From: Atrichornis clamosus
Taxonomy: Eukaryota > Chordata > Aves > Passeriformes > Menuridae
DNA: 64,000 nucleotides
Assembly (NCBI GenBank): GCA_013400975.1
Contig: WBMZ01004650.1
Span: 1-64,000, forward strand
Direction of reading: 5' to 3'
Program-made: the position numbers and the translations under genes
In this document: piece after piece, positions 24,501-39,500 of the stretch
How the letters are laid out: each line of letters begins with the position of its first letter
How positions within the stretch are numbered: position 1 is the first letter of the stretch
The notes under the pieces: model-generated
What the model was told of the DNA's origin: nothing
The model's database searches: none
Seen by the model: the letters and a program-made list of their open reading frames with translations, nothing else

Positions 24501-27500
24501 AATTATTTCAGTGAAACTCAACCTCACAGCATTGTCAGAATTGCACAGTATCCCTTCCTTCCCACTGCAGCACTGAGAGCCTGCCTGCTGACCCTCACAA
24601 GTTTGTCTGTGTTTTTCTCTAGTAGCTTTGTTTTTAGTGGAGCTCTAATGAAATTCAGTATTTTCCAGCAAATTCCTCCTACTGAAACTTCGGCATTGAC
24701 TCACATGCAGAAAATAAATTTGCTCCAAATCTTAAGTCACATATTACAATTAAGATTTCTTAAATTAGAAAATAGACATTTAAATGCTAAGCCTTTATTA
24801 ATTACATTGAAAGATGCAAATCTGGAGTTTGTGCTGACCATTTTATAACTGAAGATGTTAAAACCTACATTATGAATCTCAGTTTTTATTACTTTTGGTA
24901 TTTTTTAAGAGTAGGTTCTGTAAACTCTCTTGCTCTTTTAGTTATATTCCTAACTGGATGTTAGCTATCAGACACCAGAAGACAATGAATACTTTCAGGT
25001 AAATCCAAACCTGAAGTTCAAGTGACCAAGATTATTCTACAGCCCACATATGGATTTAACCTCAGAAGTCTAAGAATTATTGCTTACTGTTAAACAGAAA
25101 CACAAACTTAAAACTGACAGCTGCCATTGAGTATGTACAATTTTTCAGATCATGCTGCAAAAGAACGTTAATTTTCCACCGACTACAGCAGCTGCTATTC
25201 AGTATGGCTGTAAGGATTTGGGGCTAGGATATTTGCAAAGTTATACATGCACACAGAGTGCAGAGGACACAAATGGAGTGAGATGCTCCTAGTCAGCACA
25301 GTGACAGGAATCCTCTCTATCTTAGATTTGAAAAAAAAATATGCTAATAATACTTTTGTGTTTTACCTATGCATCAATACAATAATTTTCAACTATCTGG
25401 CTTGAAAGCAATTGCATGATCCAATATTAGTAACACTGATTAGCCACATAATACAGCAGCATCCTTCCAGAACTCAAGGATTAGCACAAAGCATAATAGC
25501 TCCACTGGAGTGTGGGTTGGGAAATAAAGGAAGATCTTGGTGTTCCAGAAAACTGGCCTGGATTCTTCTCTTCATATAAAGCAAAGAAGACACTAATCGA
25601 ACAGAAGGTAAAAAAGTTTCAAGGTGCTCCTTTCTAGAAATGCTGAGAACATGGGTACAAAACAGCTGCAGAAGAAACAGCCCATTACGTTTTCACTGAC
25701 GTTAGGATGACTTCTGCTTACAGGCGCTGCAGCAAGGGAATGCATTAACAATCCATATAATTACAGGTGAGAAGCTAGCCAAGAAACCAAAGAAGTAGTG
25801 GCTTAAAGACTACTGTCTGAAGTATAGCCTAGTCATGTTAAATGTCTTCTAATGCTGTGTTCTAAGACAGCACTATTGTAAAAGAAAAAATCCAGAAAAC
25901 CAGGAATTACTGGTTCTTAAGGACGTGTTGTCTGAAAAAGTTCAGGCAGGTTCCTCAAAACTAAACCTGTATGTAGTGACTGTACTTTTGGCTTTGAGTT
26001 TGCACCTGCATCACTGCTTTATTCCACAATTTTTCAGCCTAAGGATGAGAAGTCTCTTGAGATAACACTGCTTGAGCAAGAATGCCTGATTTATTCCACA
26101 GATAAGAATATTATAAATAGGGACTTTCCATTCCTACGTCTTCAAATGAGCTAAGCACAGTAACTGTGTTCTCACCAACAGAGAAAATTAATAGGTATAC
26201 ATGCAGACAGAATTTAATTCTCTCTATAGAGGCTGCATCTAATAACATCCTATGCCAAATGATAGGCTTCTCTGCTGGAAATGGCACTCAATTCACTACA
26301 TGACCTGTGACAGCAAACACAAGAAATGCCAGGCTTTCAAGATGGCAGAGTAAATTGTTTTGGTTAAACAGTCAGCGTACACAAAACGAATTACAGCAGT
26401 ACAGCTCCTCGATTTAAATCATCTAAAACTAAAGATTGTTTAATGTGCCAGTGGTTTAAAAAACAACAGCAGTAACAAAACTCACCACCACCAAACAGCT
26501 TTCCTAGGGCAGAAGACAGAAATGGGGAAAGAGAAAACCAAGATCTACTGGCACCCATGCAGTATCTCACACTTCTATTGGTTATTATGCAATCATAGAT
26601 GAGAAAGACTGAACAGATAGGGCTGGAAGCTACACATCAAGTATCAGTTTAAAAAACCCCTGATTTCTTCTGGATGACAAATACCCCAGAATAATGATGG
26701 TACAGATCACCAAATTTATCTATCAAATATGCTGGCCTTGTGAGCCACCACCTTTGTCCCATAGTCCACTACAGCTGATGGATAGCAATTACCTCCATCA
26801 GAAAACACGTAACTTAGGATGGGAAATTTTATGTTTCGAGAACACATTTAGAATTTAAACTTGGCTTCACCTTGATACTCTGAAATTTTGGGCAATGAAA
26901 AGCACCAGATTCAGCTTTCACTGTTGAGTCTCAATGTGTAGCATAGCAAAGACAAGGTGGAGCTAGGCAAAGAAACACAAGATTCTGTAAAAAAAGCAAT
27001 GTTCTCAGTGGCCTCTTAGTGACCATGGTTTGAGGAGAATGCAGAATAAACCATAGTGCACAAAAGAAGAAATAAAGCAGTGGGTCATTACAAATAGCAA
27101 ATAGGGATGTAAAGCAGAAAATTACTGATTTCATATCTACTGCCCTTGTGGAATCATTCCTCCTACTCTGGTAGCTACTAGCAACCTAGAAATAAATTAC
27201 ATCAAAACTCTGTGTGTTTGAAACGTTGCCAAGTGTAGCACTCGGGGGAGTTACACCGTCTGCTGTCTCCTGCCTTCTACCTTCTTCAGGATCAAAGGCC
27301 TCAAACTTACTGAGAACATGACAGTTCTGAGGCTTGTCTTTAAAGGAGTTATAAGGAGTTCAGTGTTCCACATAAAATCTGAGAACTGTTTAAAGACATA
27401 AATAACTGTGGAACAAACAACAATGTCCCTCTACCTCCTTTGCTGTCCAATGACATAAGTATTTGGTCTGGAGTAAAATGAACCTTTGATATTGACTGAA

Positions 27501-30500
27501 GAGGAACAAAGGAAGAAACGCACAATTAGGAATGGAAAGTAGTCATGAGAACATAACATTTGAGGAAACAGAGCCCAATTAACATCTATTTAACCTCTAG
27601 GACCACAGCTGGACGTAAATCTTGATTCTCCAGCCCTCTTCACATTATTTTATTGCTATTTTTGACATGTTGTTAAAGTTCTGTTTTCAAAATTGAGCTC
27701 AAAATAAGCCTTTTGAAGGGTGGAACTCAAAGCTTGATGCTTATCTCCAACTTTCAATTCTGTTTTTCAAAACTTGCCTCTGTCTTGCAATGGAATAATA
27801 AAGCAGCCACTACACATTTGCTATCCCGAATTCTGCATGCAACCAAGTTTTAAAACTGTTGGATGTGCTGACTACAAAACTGACTCTCCACACCTTGTTT
27901 ATGGGGCCTCAAAGATGGTGCAACATAATGTCTGGTTTGGATGCGTGGGGAGGAAGGAAAAAAACCCCCACCAAAAAACAGAAGGAAATGCCCAACTTTC
28001 AGGAAGATCAAAGGCTTAATTTTACAGTGATTTCTACCTATCTGTTAATACCAGCCTGCACTTAAATCAGAGACTCACAGAATAGTTTTAAATACATCAG
28101 GATTTGCGTTAAATCACAAAATACTGATTCATATCCCAGTCCCCCAGTGCACTGCTACTGTAACTTCTACAATTATTTTAGAAAGCACATGGCATTTCTC
28201 CTACTTCTCAGCTTCCTCCCTCACCCCCATTTAAAAATTATGTGTATGCAATGGAAACCAAACCCAGTTATGGAGAGAGACTATCTCTTTTGCACTGAGA
28301 AATTAGCCTGATTCAGGGAGATAAGGCTTGGGCCAGATAATGCTCTCAACAGTACTTTATCTCATCAGTTGTTATTTTCTCCACTAACTAAAATGTAACA
28401 TACTTGTCTCTGCCTAAAACTTTGCAGTACATTCCTCTCCTGCCTATGCCCCTCAAAAATACCATCCTCACTGACTTAAAAAAAGTGCCTCTTTTCAGTG
28501 TGGTAGTGTAGAAGTCCGGAAAAACTTGTAACCAAATTTCCTTTTTGACACTAACAAAATGTTTCAAATGCTTCCATTTAAATATGTACCATCTCTTTTC
28601 AAATACTGAAGCTCTTCTTCAATTCAAAAAGTTGTAACAGCAGATTTTTCTTCTTTTTCTGATGGAGGAGTGTACTCTATAAAATAGATAACTGTGCATA
28701 GGGTTGGGGTTCTTTTAATCTATTTGAATTTATAATATATTTCTAAATTACCAACCCAGTGAGAATTTAGAACCCTGCTGTGATGTCAGCTTCACAGATG
28801 AAGAAAATTAAACAAAGGTGCTTCAGTGAAACACAAAAAACTTAATACTGAATCACACAAGCAGTTAAAAAAGCTAGTGATATTGGAGAGAACACCCCAA
28901 AACACTGGCTCTTTAGATGACTTTCAGAGAAACACAGTTTCAATTCTATTATTACATGTAAATATTTTACACCCGCATTAGTACCATTTATTCAAGATGA
29001 GGCAGCACAGTGGTACAAGATCATTCAGTGAATAATGATGGCATTTGATTCCTCTTAATAAACAGTCAAATGTCCTAACTCCATCCCAGCTCCTCCAGTT
29101 CTCCATCCCACTGCAGCTCCCATCTAGTGTGCACCCTCCAACTTACCCCTTGCAACCCCAATATCCCTTGACGTCTTCTATGTCACCCACAGAGCTGTTG
29201 TGGCAAAGAGCAGTGCAAGTTATGGCTGGTTCCATGCTACACAGGCTGACTGGAATGCAGACTGAGGGGAGAAGTGCCACTGAAGCATTCCTGTGGGCCT
29301 CTCTTCTATTTATGTATTCACACAAGTAATTTTATCAAACTTTCAGGAAACAAATAATTAAGATTGTTTCCCTTCCAAATGAAAGAACTTATATGACTGG
29401 CAGCATAACTGCTGCTGTCAAATCTCCCAGGAAATGGGACAATACCTGTAAGCCTTTTATAACAGCAATTCACTCTCTCCTGCAAATCACTGCCAGCAGT
29501 AACTGAGAAATATTAGAAAAATGTTTTGCCCTCTTTAATAAAGTCAACTTAAGGTACTTTTAATCTCGGAGATACATCTTCATACTATACAAACAAAATG
29601 AAATTTTAAGACAACATAAGAGTTTCATTTACAGGATTTACACGTCATCCCGAGATGTTTCCCTGCATTCTGCTTCTCCTTATTTCCATCAATCTAAGTC
29701 CACAGCATTCCAGACTTTGGCAGTGGAAAAACTACCAACTCCAAACTAGACCAATACAATATTCTTTACTTTTGGCAGAACTGAAAAAACATCACAACTG
29801 CTTCAGTCTGAATGCGAAAGTAAATGTACTCTGGCTATTCCTTTGGCTTAGAATAAAATTTTAAGGCAAGTGCAAGGACCACTTTACACACTTATCAAGT
29901 AGTGGTGAGCACTCCTGTGACAAAGAACTTCATTTCTTCCTGGCTAAGACATTCTCAGCAAGCACAACTACTGTGAGATACAGTTTCTTCACTGCTGCTG
30001 AAACCACATTCTAACTGCTCTTACTGTTACATCACACCCCCCAGAATAACTACGGCATACAGCTTCAACAGACAGTCAACACTGAGAACTGGTGCTTCAA
30101 CGCTGTCCTCAACCTCAATTCATAGTTTCCAAGTTGTTCTCCGCGCTCAGCAGACACATGCACCATACCCCACTCAATCAGGGAAATCTAGGTATGAAGA
30201 AAATATTCCAGTTTCTAACACGATACGTTTTGAAATAAGGTGCTAGGGGAAAAAAAGGGGGAAAACCCCCCAAACAACAACAAAAGAACACAAACAAAAA
30301 AACCCACACAAAAAAACCAAAACAAAAAACCCTCCACCAAACAAAACAGTGGGCATGTGTCTAAACAAATACATTATCATAAATCTCAGCTTCCAATCAA
30401 TGCAAGAATAAACACTTCTGCCAGGTAACTGTAGCATTGTGTTAAAGTCCTGGAGTTCTCCTCCCATTGCCCCTCTCTTTTGATTCAGATTACACACATC

Positions 30501-33500
30501 ATGTGTTCGAGTATTGAGGCAAGCCTTCCAGCTTAGTTTCGCCAGGAAAAAAAGCCACCATTATTCTTGAAGATGAATTTTAAGGATCAGGCCAGTATTA
30601 ACTAAACTACAGTTGCTGCTAGCTGAAGGGAAACATTACTCAAAATTCTGTACTTCATCAACGAGCTTTAACAGAAAGAGTTTTTAAGCACTGGATTTTT
30701 CAGCACAGTCCAGCTAAGAGTTATGTTCCCTAACAGTTTTTATCTTTTCTCAGCTGGGGCTCTTGACCTACTGAACCATGAAGTGGCCTCTTTAAGCTTT
30801 TTAGGAATGAGGATTAGCCGATTTTATTAAAAAAAATAATCTGGATATTTTGAAGTAAGTTCCCCAGGTTTACTATACTAAGACATTGGTGTAACTGTGG
30901 TGGTTTGGTGGTTTTCATCTGTAAAAGTCAGCTTCCCTTTGGGTTCTACTGAAGAATATTTCTGCCCTCTATATTTAGCAATGGCTGAAGACACGGAAGT
31001 TGTCTGCAATAGTCACAATAAACCCTGTGACTAGTTTAGTAAGACCACAGAAGATCATGACATTAAACTAGGAAAACAGAATAGCTTTGGTTCCTGATTA
31101 AAGCAGCTTAACTATGAACTCTTTCATTGTGATTCATATGAGCTCGATTTTGACAATAAAATTATTAAAACTAAATATTATTTTTCTCTCTCATGCAAGA
31201 TTCATATGAGTTCTTCAATGGTCTTACTTCCAGTGATATTTTACCCATAACTGGTGGACTTAGTAACAGACAAATTCCAATCCAAGCTCTGGGTTAAAAA
31301 AACCCCCTAAGAACTAACAACCCCCCCCAACAAAACAAACAAAAAAACCCCCCCAACAACAAAAACAAACAAAAACTGAGCACACAAAAAAAAACCCCAA
31401 AAAACTCCCCTCCACATACCCCACAAGGAAAGTGCACTGTTCCTACATACTACAAAAAGTCAACATATTCTAGAACATGAATACTGCACTCCTAATAATT
31501 TTTTTTTTAAATGCAGCTAGGTTTTGTTATATTACCTATACTAGTTTGCACAAGTTAACATTTCTTACTTTCCCCTATGCTGACAGTGATATACAACTCA
31601 TAACAAAAGGTCATACATAATTTCATTAACAGGCTCTGAAAATACTTGTCATGTCACACCACTACATAAGGTGATGAATTATTTTCCTGTGTAGATGCGA
31701 GGACAGAGGGAAGTATGAGCACTCTGCCCAAGATCTACAGTAACTGGATGCACATTTTCTTTAAATGTCATCTCCCAGCTACTTGCTGTCCACCTGAACA
31801 CTCTCCTTGCTTTGCACATTCAAATTCTTCAAAAAGGTATCAGCTCTGTCCATAACAGCACGAGCAGTGCTTTGTTCTACATCAGATTTTACACAAATCA
31901 CTTCTTCTGTAGAACAGTAAGTGGTTTTAAGTGAAAACATCGGAAGTCTGTAACAGCAATAGAATAAAATCTGTTTTGTTTCAGCAAAGCCAAGAAAAAG
32001 CAAGCTGATGCTCTAGAATTTCTCTTCTTTCTTCTGTCAGATTCCTAGAAGTTCTCATGAGCCCTTCCAACCAACCAGGCAAACCATTATCAGAAATGCA
32101 GCAAAAAATGTGACTACTGTTACAGGTTGTAGTGAAGTGTAACTTGAGCATGGTGCTTCCTTTTAACTTCACCTAGAAGCTCGTTAGATAAAACAAACCC
32201 TTATTTAGAATAAAGTTTCTAGATCTTAATGATAGAGGAAAAAATTTAAATAAGATTTACAACTGTAAAACAGCCTAACAAAAAGGCTTTAAATAGGACA
32301 CTATTTTAAGAGAACTCTAAGGAGCACAGCTTTTGAGTCAACTGCAATTATCTTCAAACACACATGGGCTTATTTTCATATTAAATGAAACTACCAGAAG
32401 ACATTAGCTAAAGCAACATATTTCGTTTCAGATTGTTTATACAAGTCATCTCAAATTGTGGAGCACAGATTTCCCACTGTCCCCTTCCCTCTTCCTTTCC
32501 ATCCATAACATTGGGGTTTTTTTGAAACTAGATTACAAGTGTTTCCTTAGCAACTCCCAAACTGAGAGGGAAAGCCCGATGTTTAGTCTGCCTAGCTACT
32601 ACCTGTCATTAAGTGTGATCTTATGTTCCTATTTAGAGACTACAACTGCTTCAACAAATAATTCCAAAAGCAAGTTTCTAATTGTGGGAGGGATACAAGC
32701 AGGGTTTACAGTTCTTTATATTCAAAATACAGATTTTTTAAAAAAATTAAAATTTAGTAAGTCTAGCAACACAAACACCAGAATTTTAAGAAATCTTAAA
32801 TAACAGTATTATGGGAAATTAAGGTTTGCAGAAAAGGTGCAGTTTGAACTTGAAAAACCTCATTGCTACTACCGACGTAAACAGGCACTACAGCTTCAGT
32901 ATTTCTCACATCTGTTTCTTATATCCAGGTTTTCTTTTTCTTCCTTCTAACACCTAACCAAAGGAAATATCTACTGCAGAATGCACTACACAGAAGTTAC
33001 TTGCCAATCTACAGCTGTTCTTCAAAGAACTTAAGATCAAGTTAGAGCACTGATTATTCACTTTTCAATTTCCCATCATCTCAGATGTTTGCACGTGGTT
33101 TTACATACCTGAAAAACTTGTTCTTCTGAGGATGACACAAATAGATCCATTCATTTTGCTTAACAGGATGAAGTTTTCTGGCTTGCAATAGCCAGGAACA
33201 CTCTGGCTAAAAGTCTTGCAAACAAGAAGAAAGTCCTACCTAGGTAAGACCAGTATCTTCTCTCAGTATTTTTATAATGAATTCAAAAGGCACCTCAAGA
33301 GTATTAAAATACCTGGTATCTTGTGGTACCTTGTACATATGCACATTTTTTCCCCCCTTTCAAGTAAAAAGTACGGGATAAGTTGCAGAATTATAGCTAA
33401 AAAAACCCCACCCTTCAAAAATAATTAGGGTGAAATCTATTAAAAATATATAAATACAGAAGTTGTAATGTTTTTACTACCTTGCTTCAAAACCAGAGCA

Positions 33501-36500
33501 TCTTCAAGGTGACAAGCAATGCTTTAAAATGTAATTGAAGCAAAAGGTTATCTTTATTTTACAAGGATGAGCAAAGTACAACCTACAACCTGTTCAATCT
33601 GTTAGAAAAGCCAGAATTTATATTCAAACTGCTAAGTCAATTTAAAAGGTGGAAGCCTTCAAGTGCTTTTGCTGCTCTGAATGACAACATTGAGCTGTGA
33701 AGTCTAATATTCTTTCAGGTACAAACTATATATTGTGGTGTCTGAGGCTGCAGTTGAGAAGTCACTATATGAAAAAGGTTTATTTATTGCTCAAGTACAG
33801 AGAAGTTTTGGTTTGTTATGAAAATAGGTCAAATAAGCATTATTCTCATAAAATAGGTACAACACGGGAACAAAATGCACTGACTGCTTGCTGTTCTTCA
33901 CTCTAGTCTTGCAAATTACTTCTACAAAACTCTACAACTGTATCTCCTGTCATTGACAAGCATTAATGGAAACAAAGTAACTAAATCTAAAAGATAGGAC
34001 AGCAACCTATAAAAATGCTTATCAAGCCCACTTTTACTGCAGGTAAGTGATACAACCTATGTCTGATTTTAAACATCTCCTCACCTCAACTTCTAACTAA
34101 ATGAACTCTAAGGAGAGATGACTACTTCCTCCCCAGTCACCTTTGGGTAGATAATCCAAACTCCTGAGCTCACTGTAATTTACAGTTTTGATTTTTAAAA
34201 AAACACAACCACCCTAGCACCTATATTCACCAAAGGACTTGCACTGTGCAACTCTAGTAAAGCATTTACACTGCACAAAGCCTCTCACATGGCCAAAGCC
34301 AACCTATGAGCAAGGGATTTTAACCAAACTACACAAGTATCCAAACATAGGTGCCTCTTCCTGAGTCATACTCCATTTCATACAGGGTAGGATGGAGAGA
34401 GCTACAATGAAGAGAATTCACCCATTAGAGATCCTTAGTCTACATTTCCTTCCTGATGGTTAAAAGCTACATATATTTCTCTGAAAAACAGTGCAAGTTA
34501 CTTGAAACTGGGCCACAAGAGAAAGTTAATTTTGGCAAAGGCTCTCTTCCCTTTATTATAAAAATACAGATCCACAGTCACGTTCCCCTCAGCCCAAGAA
34601 TATCTGCATCAACTTCAAATTTTCAAGCTGCAATCCTGAACAAAAATGAATGCATAGTGTCAGGAGATCACACAGCATGGTCTGTTGGGTACCGCTATTT
34701 CTGTTGCCAAGCATGTAGCAGATCTTAAATACTCAAAACAGTCCTGATGAGTATGGATGAATCTTACTGACCACTTCCTGATACCTCCAAGAAACTAGAT
34801 TTGTAATCATTGCACTGTTAACTGCTCAGCTCCAACTCCAGATTAACTTGAGTTACTGCACTGCTGCCAAATTTATGGAATCGTAGGTCACCTACAATGT
34901 GCAAACTCCACCCCATAATAAAAGGCAATGTAGGTCTCATGCTACAAATCAATCTTCAACTTCAGCCAAAGCTCAGAAAAATCATTTAGCTGCTCAACTG
35001 CAAGGTTATAAAGAAATTAATCCAAATAACCTGAAGACTTGAAAAATACAAAGCACAATGGAATATATTCCCCTAAGTAACCTGTCACTGAACGAAAAAA
35101 ACTGACTGTATATACAAAGGTGCTAGGGAAGTACAAGGGGTATAAAGAACTAAAAAAAGCCAGCAAAGAAAGCATTACACCCTGTGCTAATATGAAGGCC
35201 ATGGTGAAGGGCAACAGTAGACAATAGTACCAATCCAGTCCGGTATTGCAAAACAAAACCAAAGGACAAGATGCCTGCTATACCACTGCCACCCCTAAAT
35301 TGTTTGCTTACATTTCTGTCTACATTTGAAACTATTTAGTGTGAACTGAGCAGGAAAATAAAAAAAGTCTTTCAAGTCTAGAACTAAAGACAAGGGTGAC
35401 TAACTGCTTGCTGTTTACCTATAAAAATCCCATGGCAAAATTAAAACCTTTAGGAAAACAAGTCAAGCTATATTGAGCCATAAAGCTCTATTATTAAGTA
35501 GAAGTGTATTAAAGAGATAATATTCTCTCAACATGCTAAGAAACAACGATCATAACCAGATGTGTTAGCATAAGAATAGGAATACTGTTTATACAGCTGC
35601 AGAAAATCAGAAATGCAAGACAGCAACATTATCATTGCCTTAATTAAATGCAAGCTTCTAAAGCACAGCAGACTTCCAGGAGTAGCTTTTCCTTCACAAA
35701 ATGTTGGACCTAGTGACAAGATATTCCCTAATTTAAATCGGTAAGTTGATAGAAACAGTATGCAAGAAACTGGGTCATCCAGTACACGCTACGTGTGGCA
35801 ATGCTTTCTTCTGTAACATCAAAATGAAGGTGAGAGGCTGTCTTGTGATCCCTACTCACACATGTTCATAGGTCATGTAAGATTTCCAACTATCAAATCC
35901 TTTATTAATAAGAAACCATTCACTCTGTAATGAAGGAGTCTGTGGAACAGGGAAAAGCAAAGTAACATGAGAGAACTGTACATCAAATACTTCTCTTGTT
36001 CATGTAATTGTTAAGGCCATGTTAATTCTAGAATGTCTACTAAGACAGTCTTATCAAAAGGACATGAACACACTTGGGGATCGATTAACATACACCTAAT
36101 TCCTTGTTCCTGCATAGCACAAAAATCTTGTTTTAATCAGCCTCCAGTGAGGCCAAGCGACCAAACAACATTTCTGTTCAAAAACTAGGGGGTGGGGAGG
36201 GAAATAAAAAGGGGATACAAGGAAGCAAAGAGGGGGAAAGTCAACCAAAGAAGCAGAAAACAGGAAATGGCATTAGTCCTCAAAGGTTTCAGAGACGTGT
36301 TCCACCAAAGTATTTCTGCAAAAATGTCCATTTTCTCTAACAGACAGAATCTCATCTAGCTAGAAATCCTAGACAGAGCTACAGTACTTAAATATTTATA
36401 CTTTAAAACTTAGAAAAATGAAGGCAAAAATATTCCTTAGCATGATCCTAAATTTGAGAGGGGTTCTAAAGGGGCCTAAATGCAATTATAAAGCACACCT

Positions 36501-39500
36501 TCTCTGTTAGCTAAGAAAGTGAGTTTCTTATTGCGTTTGTGAAGGACAAGTCCTACATTCATCACTTCTCATTTCTGATCATGTATACACAACAGTGGAA
36601 GTTAAAAAGCGAAAGTCCGAAAAAGTCTTGTTTTCACAGTTCTCTCCTTTTGGCAATGGCAGCTTCAATGCAAGTAACCCCCAAACTTCTGCATTGTGAA
36701 TTTTAAATTATTTTACTGAAAGGATGTGGGACTTTTAGGAACAACCATGTTAAAATTTTAGTCTTCAAGAAAAAGGACTGACACTGGATAAATCCTTCTC
36801 CATCTCAGGCATAAACTCAGTAATGTTTGTGAGAATAGATGAAAATAGCAGAGGTTTGGTATGAGTAGTTACAGAATTCCTCCTCTTCAAGTTTTCAAAA
36901 ACAACAGACAATACAAGATTTTGATTCTTAAATTTATTTTTAGCAGGATGTGTGTACTAATGGATGGTGACATCATTAGAAGATAGGTCCATGTCCACCA
37001 CCTGCAACAGAAGCTAGACAGACGTTAAAGAAAACAATTTAAGAGTTAAAGATGACACTACTTACCCCGAACACACTAAGAAAAGTCACCTACTAAGCAG
37101 TACAGTTAGCTTTGATGCAGACTTGGTATTATTTGTTATCAAAATTTCCTGTCACGATTTAGTGCATACATTACCTTGCTTTTGATGGGAATCATTAGCT
37201 TCTGTTTCAGAAAAAACTATTAGAGAAACTCTTATTCTTAAAAAGTTACCATGGAAAGACTGGTTATTCAAAATTACTTACCTGTAAATTGTCTTTAGAA
37301 GACAGATCTGCAAATTTAGCTCTAAAGCTCCTATTTAAAGTTGAAAGCTAGTGAGAATTCTTTGGGAATTCCAATTCTAACTGTTAAAGCAGGTTAACAG
37401 TAGGTAACATTTCTAGATTCAACTAAGAATACACCCACTTGTTCCTTATCATACCTGTTTGGTATGGTAAGGAATCAGTAAGCTAGGAAGTCAGCACTAT
37501 ACTCACAGATTGGTGATACTAATTCAGGAACAAATAGACTATGTTAAAACTGACAGATCATGTTATACTCAGAAAAATGTCAATAGCCAGAAGTCTAACA
37601 AAAGAAACAAGCTTGCCCAGAACAAATTCATTTCACCAGAAATGAAACTTGAGCAGCAAAACCTAGGGACAGACAGTTCAGGGAAATACATTCTTAAGGA
37701 ATTAGGTGACAGGCCCTTTCCCAGTGCTATTTCAAATGAGAAGCAAAGAAGCAAGGTTCAATTTGAGGCACGGAATTTCCCAACTCTGTAAAAACAGAGT
37801 CCTTGCTTCATCTCCATTTCTTAATAACAAAAAATCCCCCCAAAACTACATGAGCTAAGTCAGCAGGCCCGACAGATAATATCATTAAGACATCCTAATC
37901 TTACATTTCAAAACAGAATGCTTATCAGCCTCCAGTTCTCAAACCAAAAAAGCACTACTGGTAGTGAGCATGAAGTCACTTTACTCAAAAGTGTACACCA
38001 GTACACTAGTTTAGAAACTTCACTCTGTTCTTTAAATCTCTTGGCTCATAGGCCTTTATTAGTAACCTGGGTTGACACCATCTTGGCTCATAGTTCTTTA
38101 TTAGTAACACATTTATGCCACACTGATCAGCCTAAAAACATTCTTACAGTGTACTTCAACACCCTAGGACTTTGTCTGTTTAAAACAGACTGCTGCAGAT
38201 ACTGAAGACTGTCTCCTCCTTTTCAAAGAATGGCCTCAAACTAGTCCAAAAATGGAACTGTGCAGTATTAGAACAAAATTCTTTAGCAGTTTAAATAATT
38301 CAGCTAAGAAAACATCTTAAGGACCATAACAGCCCAGTAATATGCAATTGCTTTCTCTTAGAATTATGAATTCTCTGATCTCTTAATATTGGGAAATTAA
38401 AACTGGTTTATATTTGTTGGAAACAATCAACAAGGGTGGAATCTGTTCACAGCTGTGCTACCATTCTTAATTTCTTTTAAATCGAGCTCTCTTGTTTTAC
38501 AGAAGTGTAAATCTGTCTAAAGAACTAAGTCACTGCCTTTTGAGCAACTCACTGTCCCAGTGGTCTGCTGTATTTAAAGAGGGTGTAACTGTTGGTAATG
38601 AGCTACAAAAACAACTCAGCATCTCTAGATAACCAGTCCTTCACTGAAAATGTGGGAACTTGTCCTTCAAACCCATTACACACACAGAGTGAAGGCAGGG
38701 CACGTGATGAAAAGCTTAAGGCTTCCTGTTCTTTAATCTTCCAGGTTCCATTATGCAGTTGGGGCAGCTGCTATTGCAATCAGCACTAACGTGCATACCA
38801 TCTATCTTACATGAAGTTGGTTGACATTCTTCCCACAGGATAAACACAGTAAAGTTGACAGCAAGAACCTTCATCAATTGCTTTTCTGTGAGGCATAGAG
38901 GAAAGGAAGTAAGTCAGGAAATAAGAGCAGGCTAGGAATGATACAACTGATCTGAATGATGACTTCAAATACATTGTGAACAGAATTTTCCTGAACAAAG
39001 GCACCACAAAATCTGAACTCAAGTTATGAAGTTATAAAAAGGTAAAGAAACCACTAAGCAAAGAAAAAGTTCTTGACATGCCTATATGATGAAACCTGAA
39101 GAGTAATTAATTTTGGAACTACATTACAGGGCACTGCAATACCTCCCCTTGCAAAATGATGCTGCTTCAGTTCCATTACTGTAATATCCAAGTTACTACT
39201 GGGAAGTAATTGACATGAAATTATGGACATATTCTAAATATGTGGAATGTTCAATAGGAGGCTTTACAGGACTTCATGGTAGGAAAGGAAAACAGATGAA
39301 TGGTAACAGCAAAGACCAGAAGAACTTAAGGGATCATTTGCTCATAATGAGCTGCTCACTCTGCATCCTTCTTTTATTATGATCTGTCCAGTCCTGCTGG
39401 TGCTAGTGCTGATAACCAGCTGTGTTACAGGCTGTAGAAGCTAAAACTACATTTTACTAGGTTTAATGGATGCTTCAGTAAGGTTAAAAAGTTATGCTGA

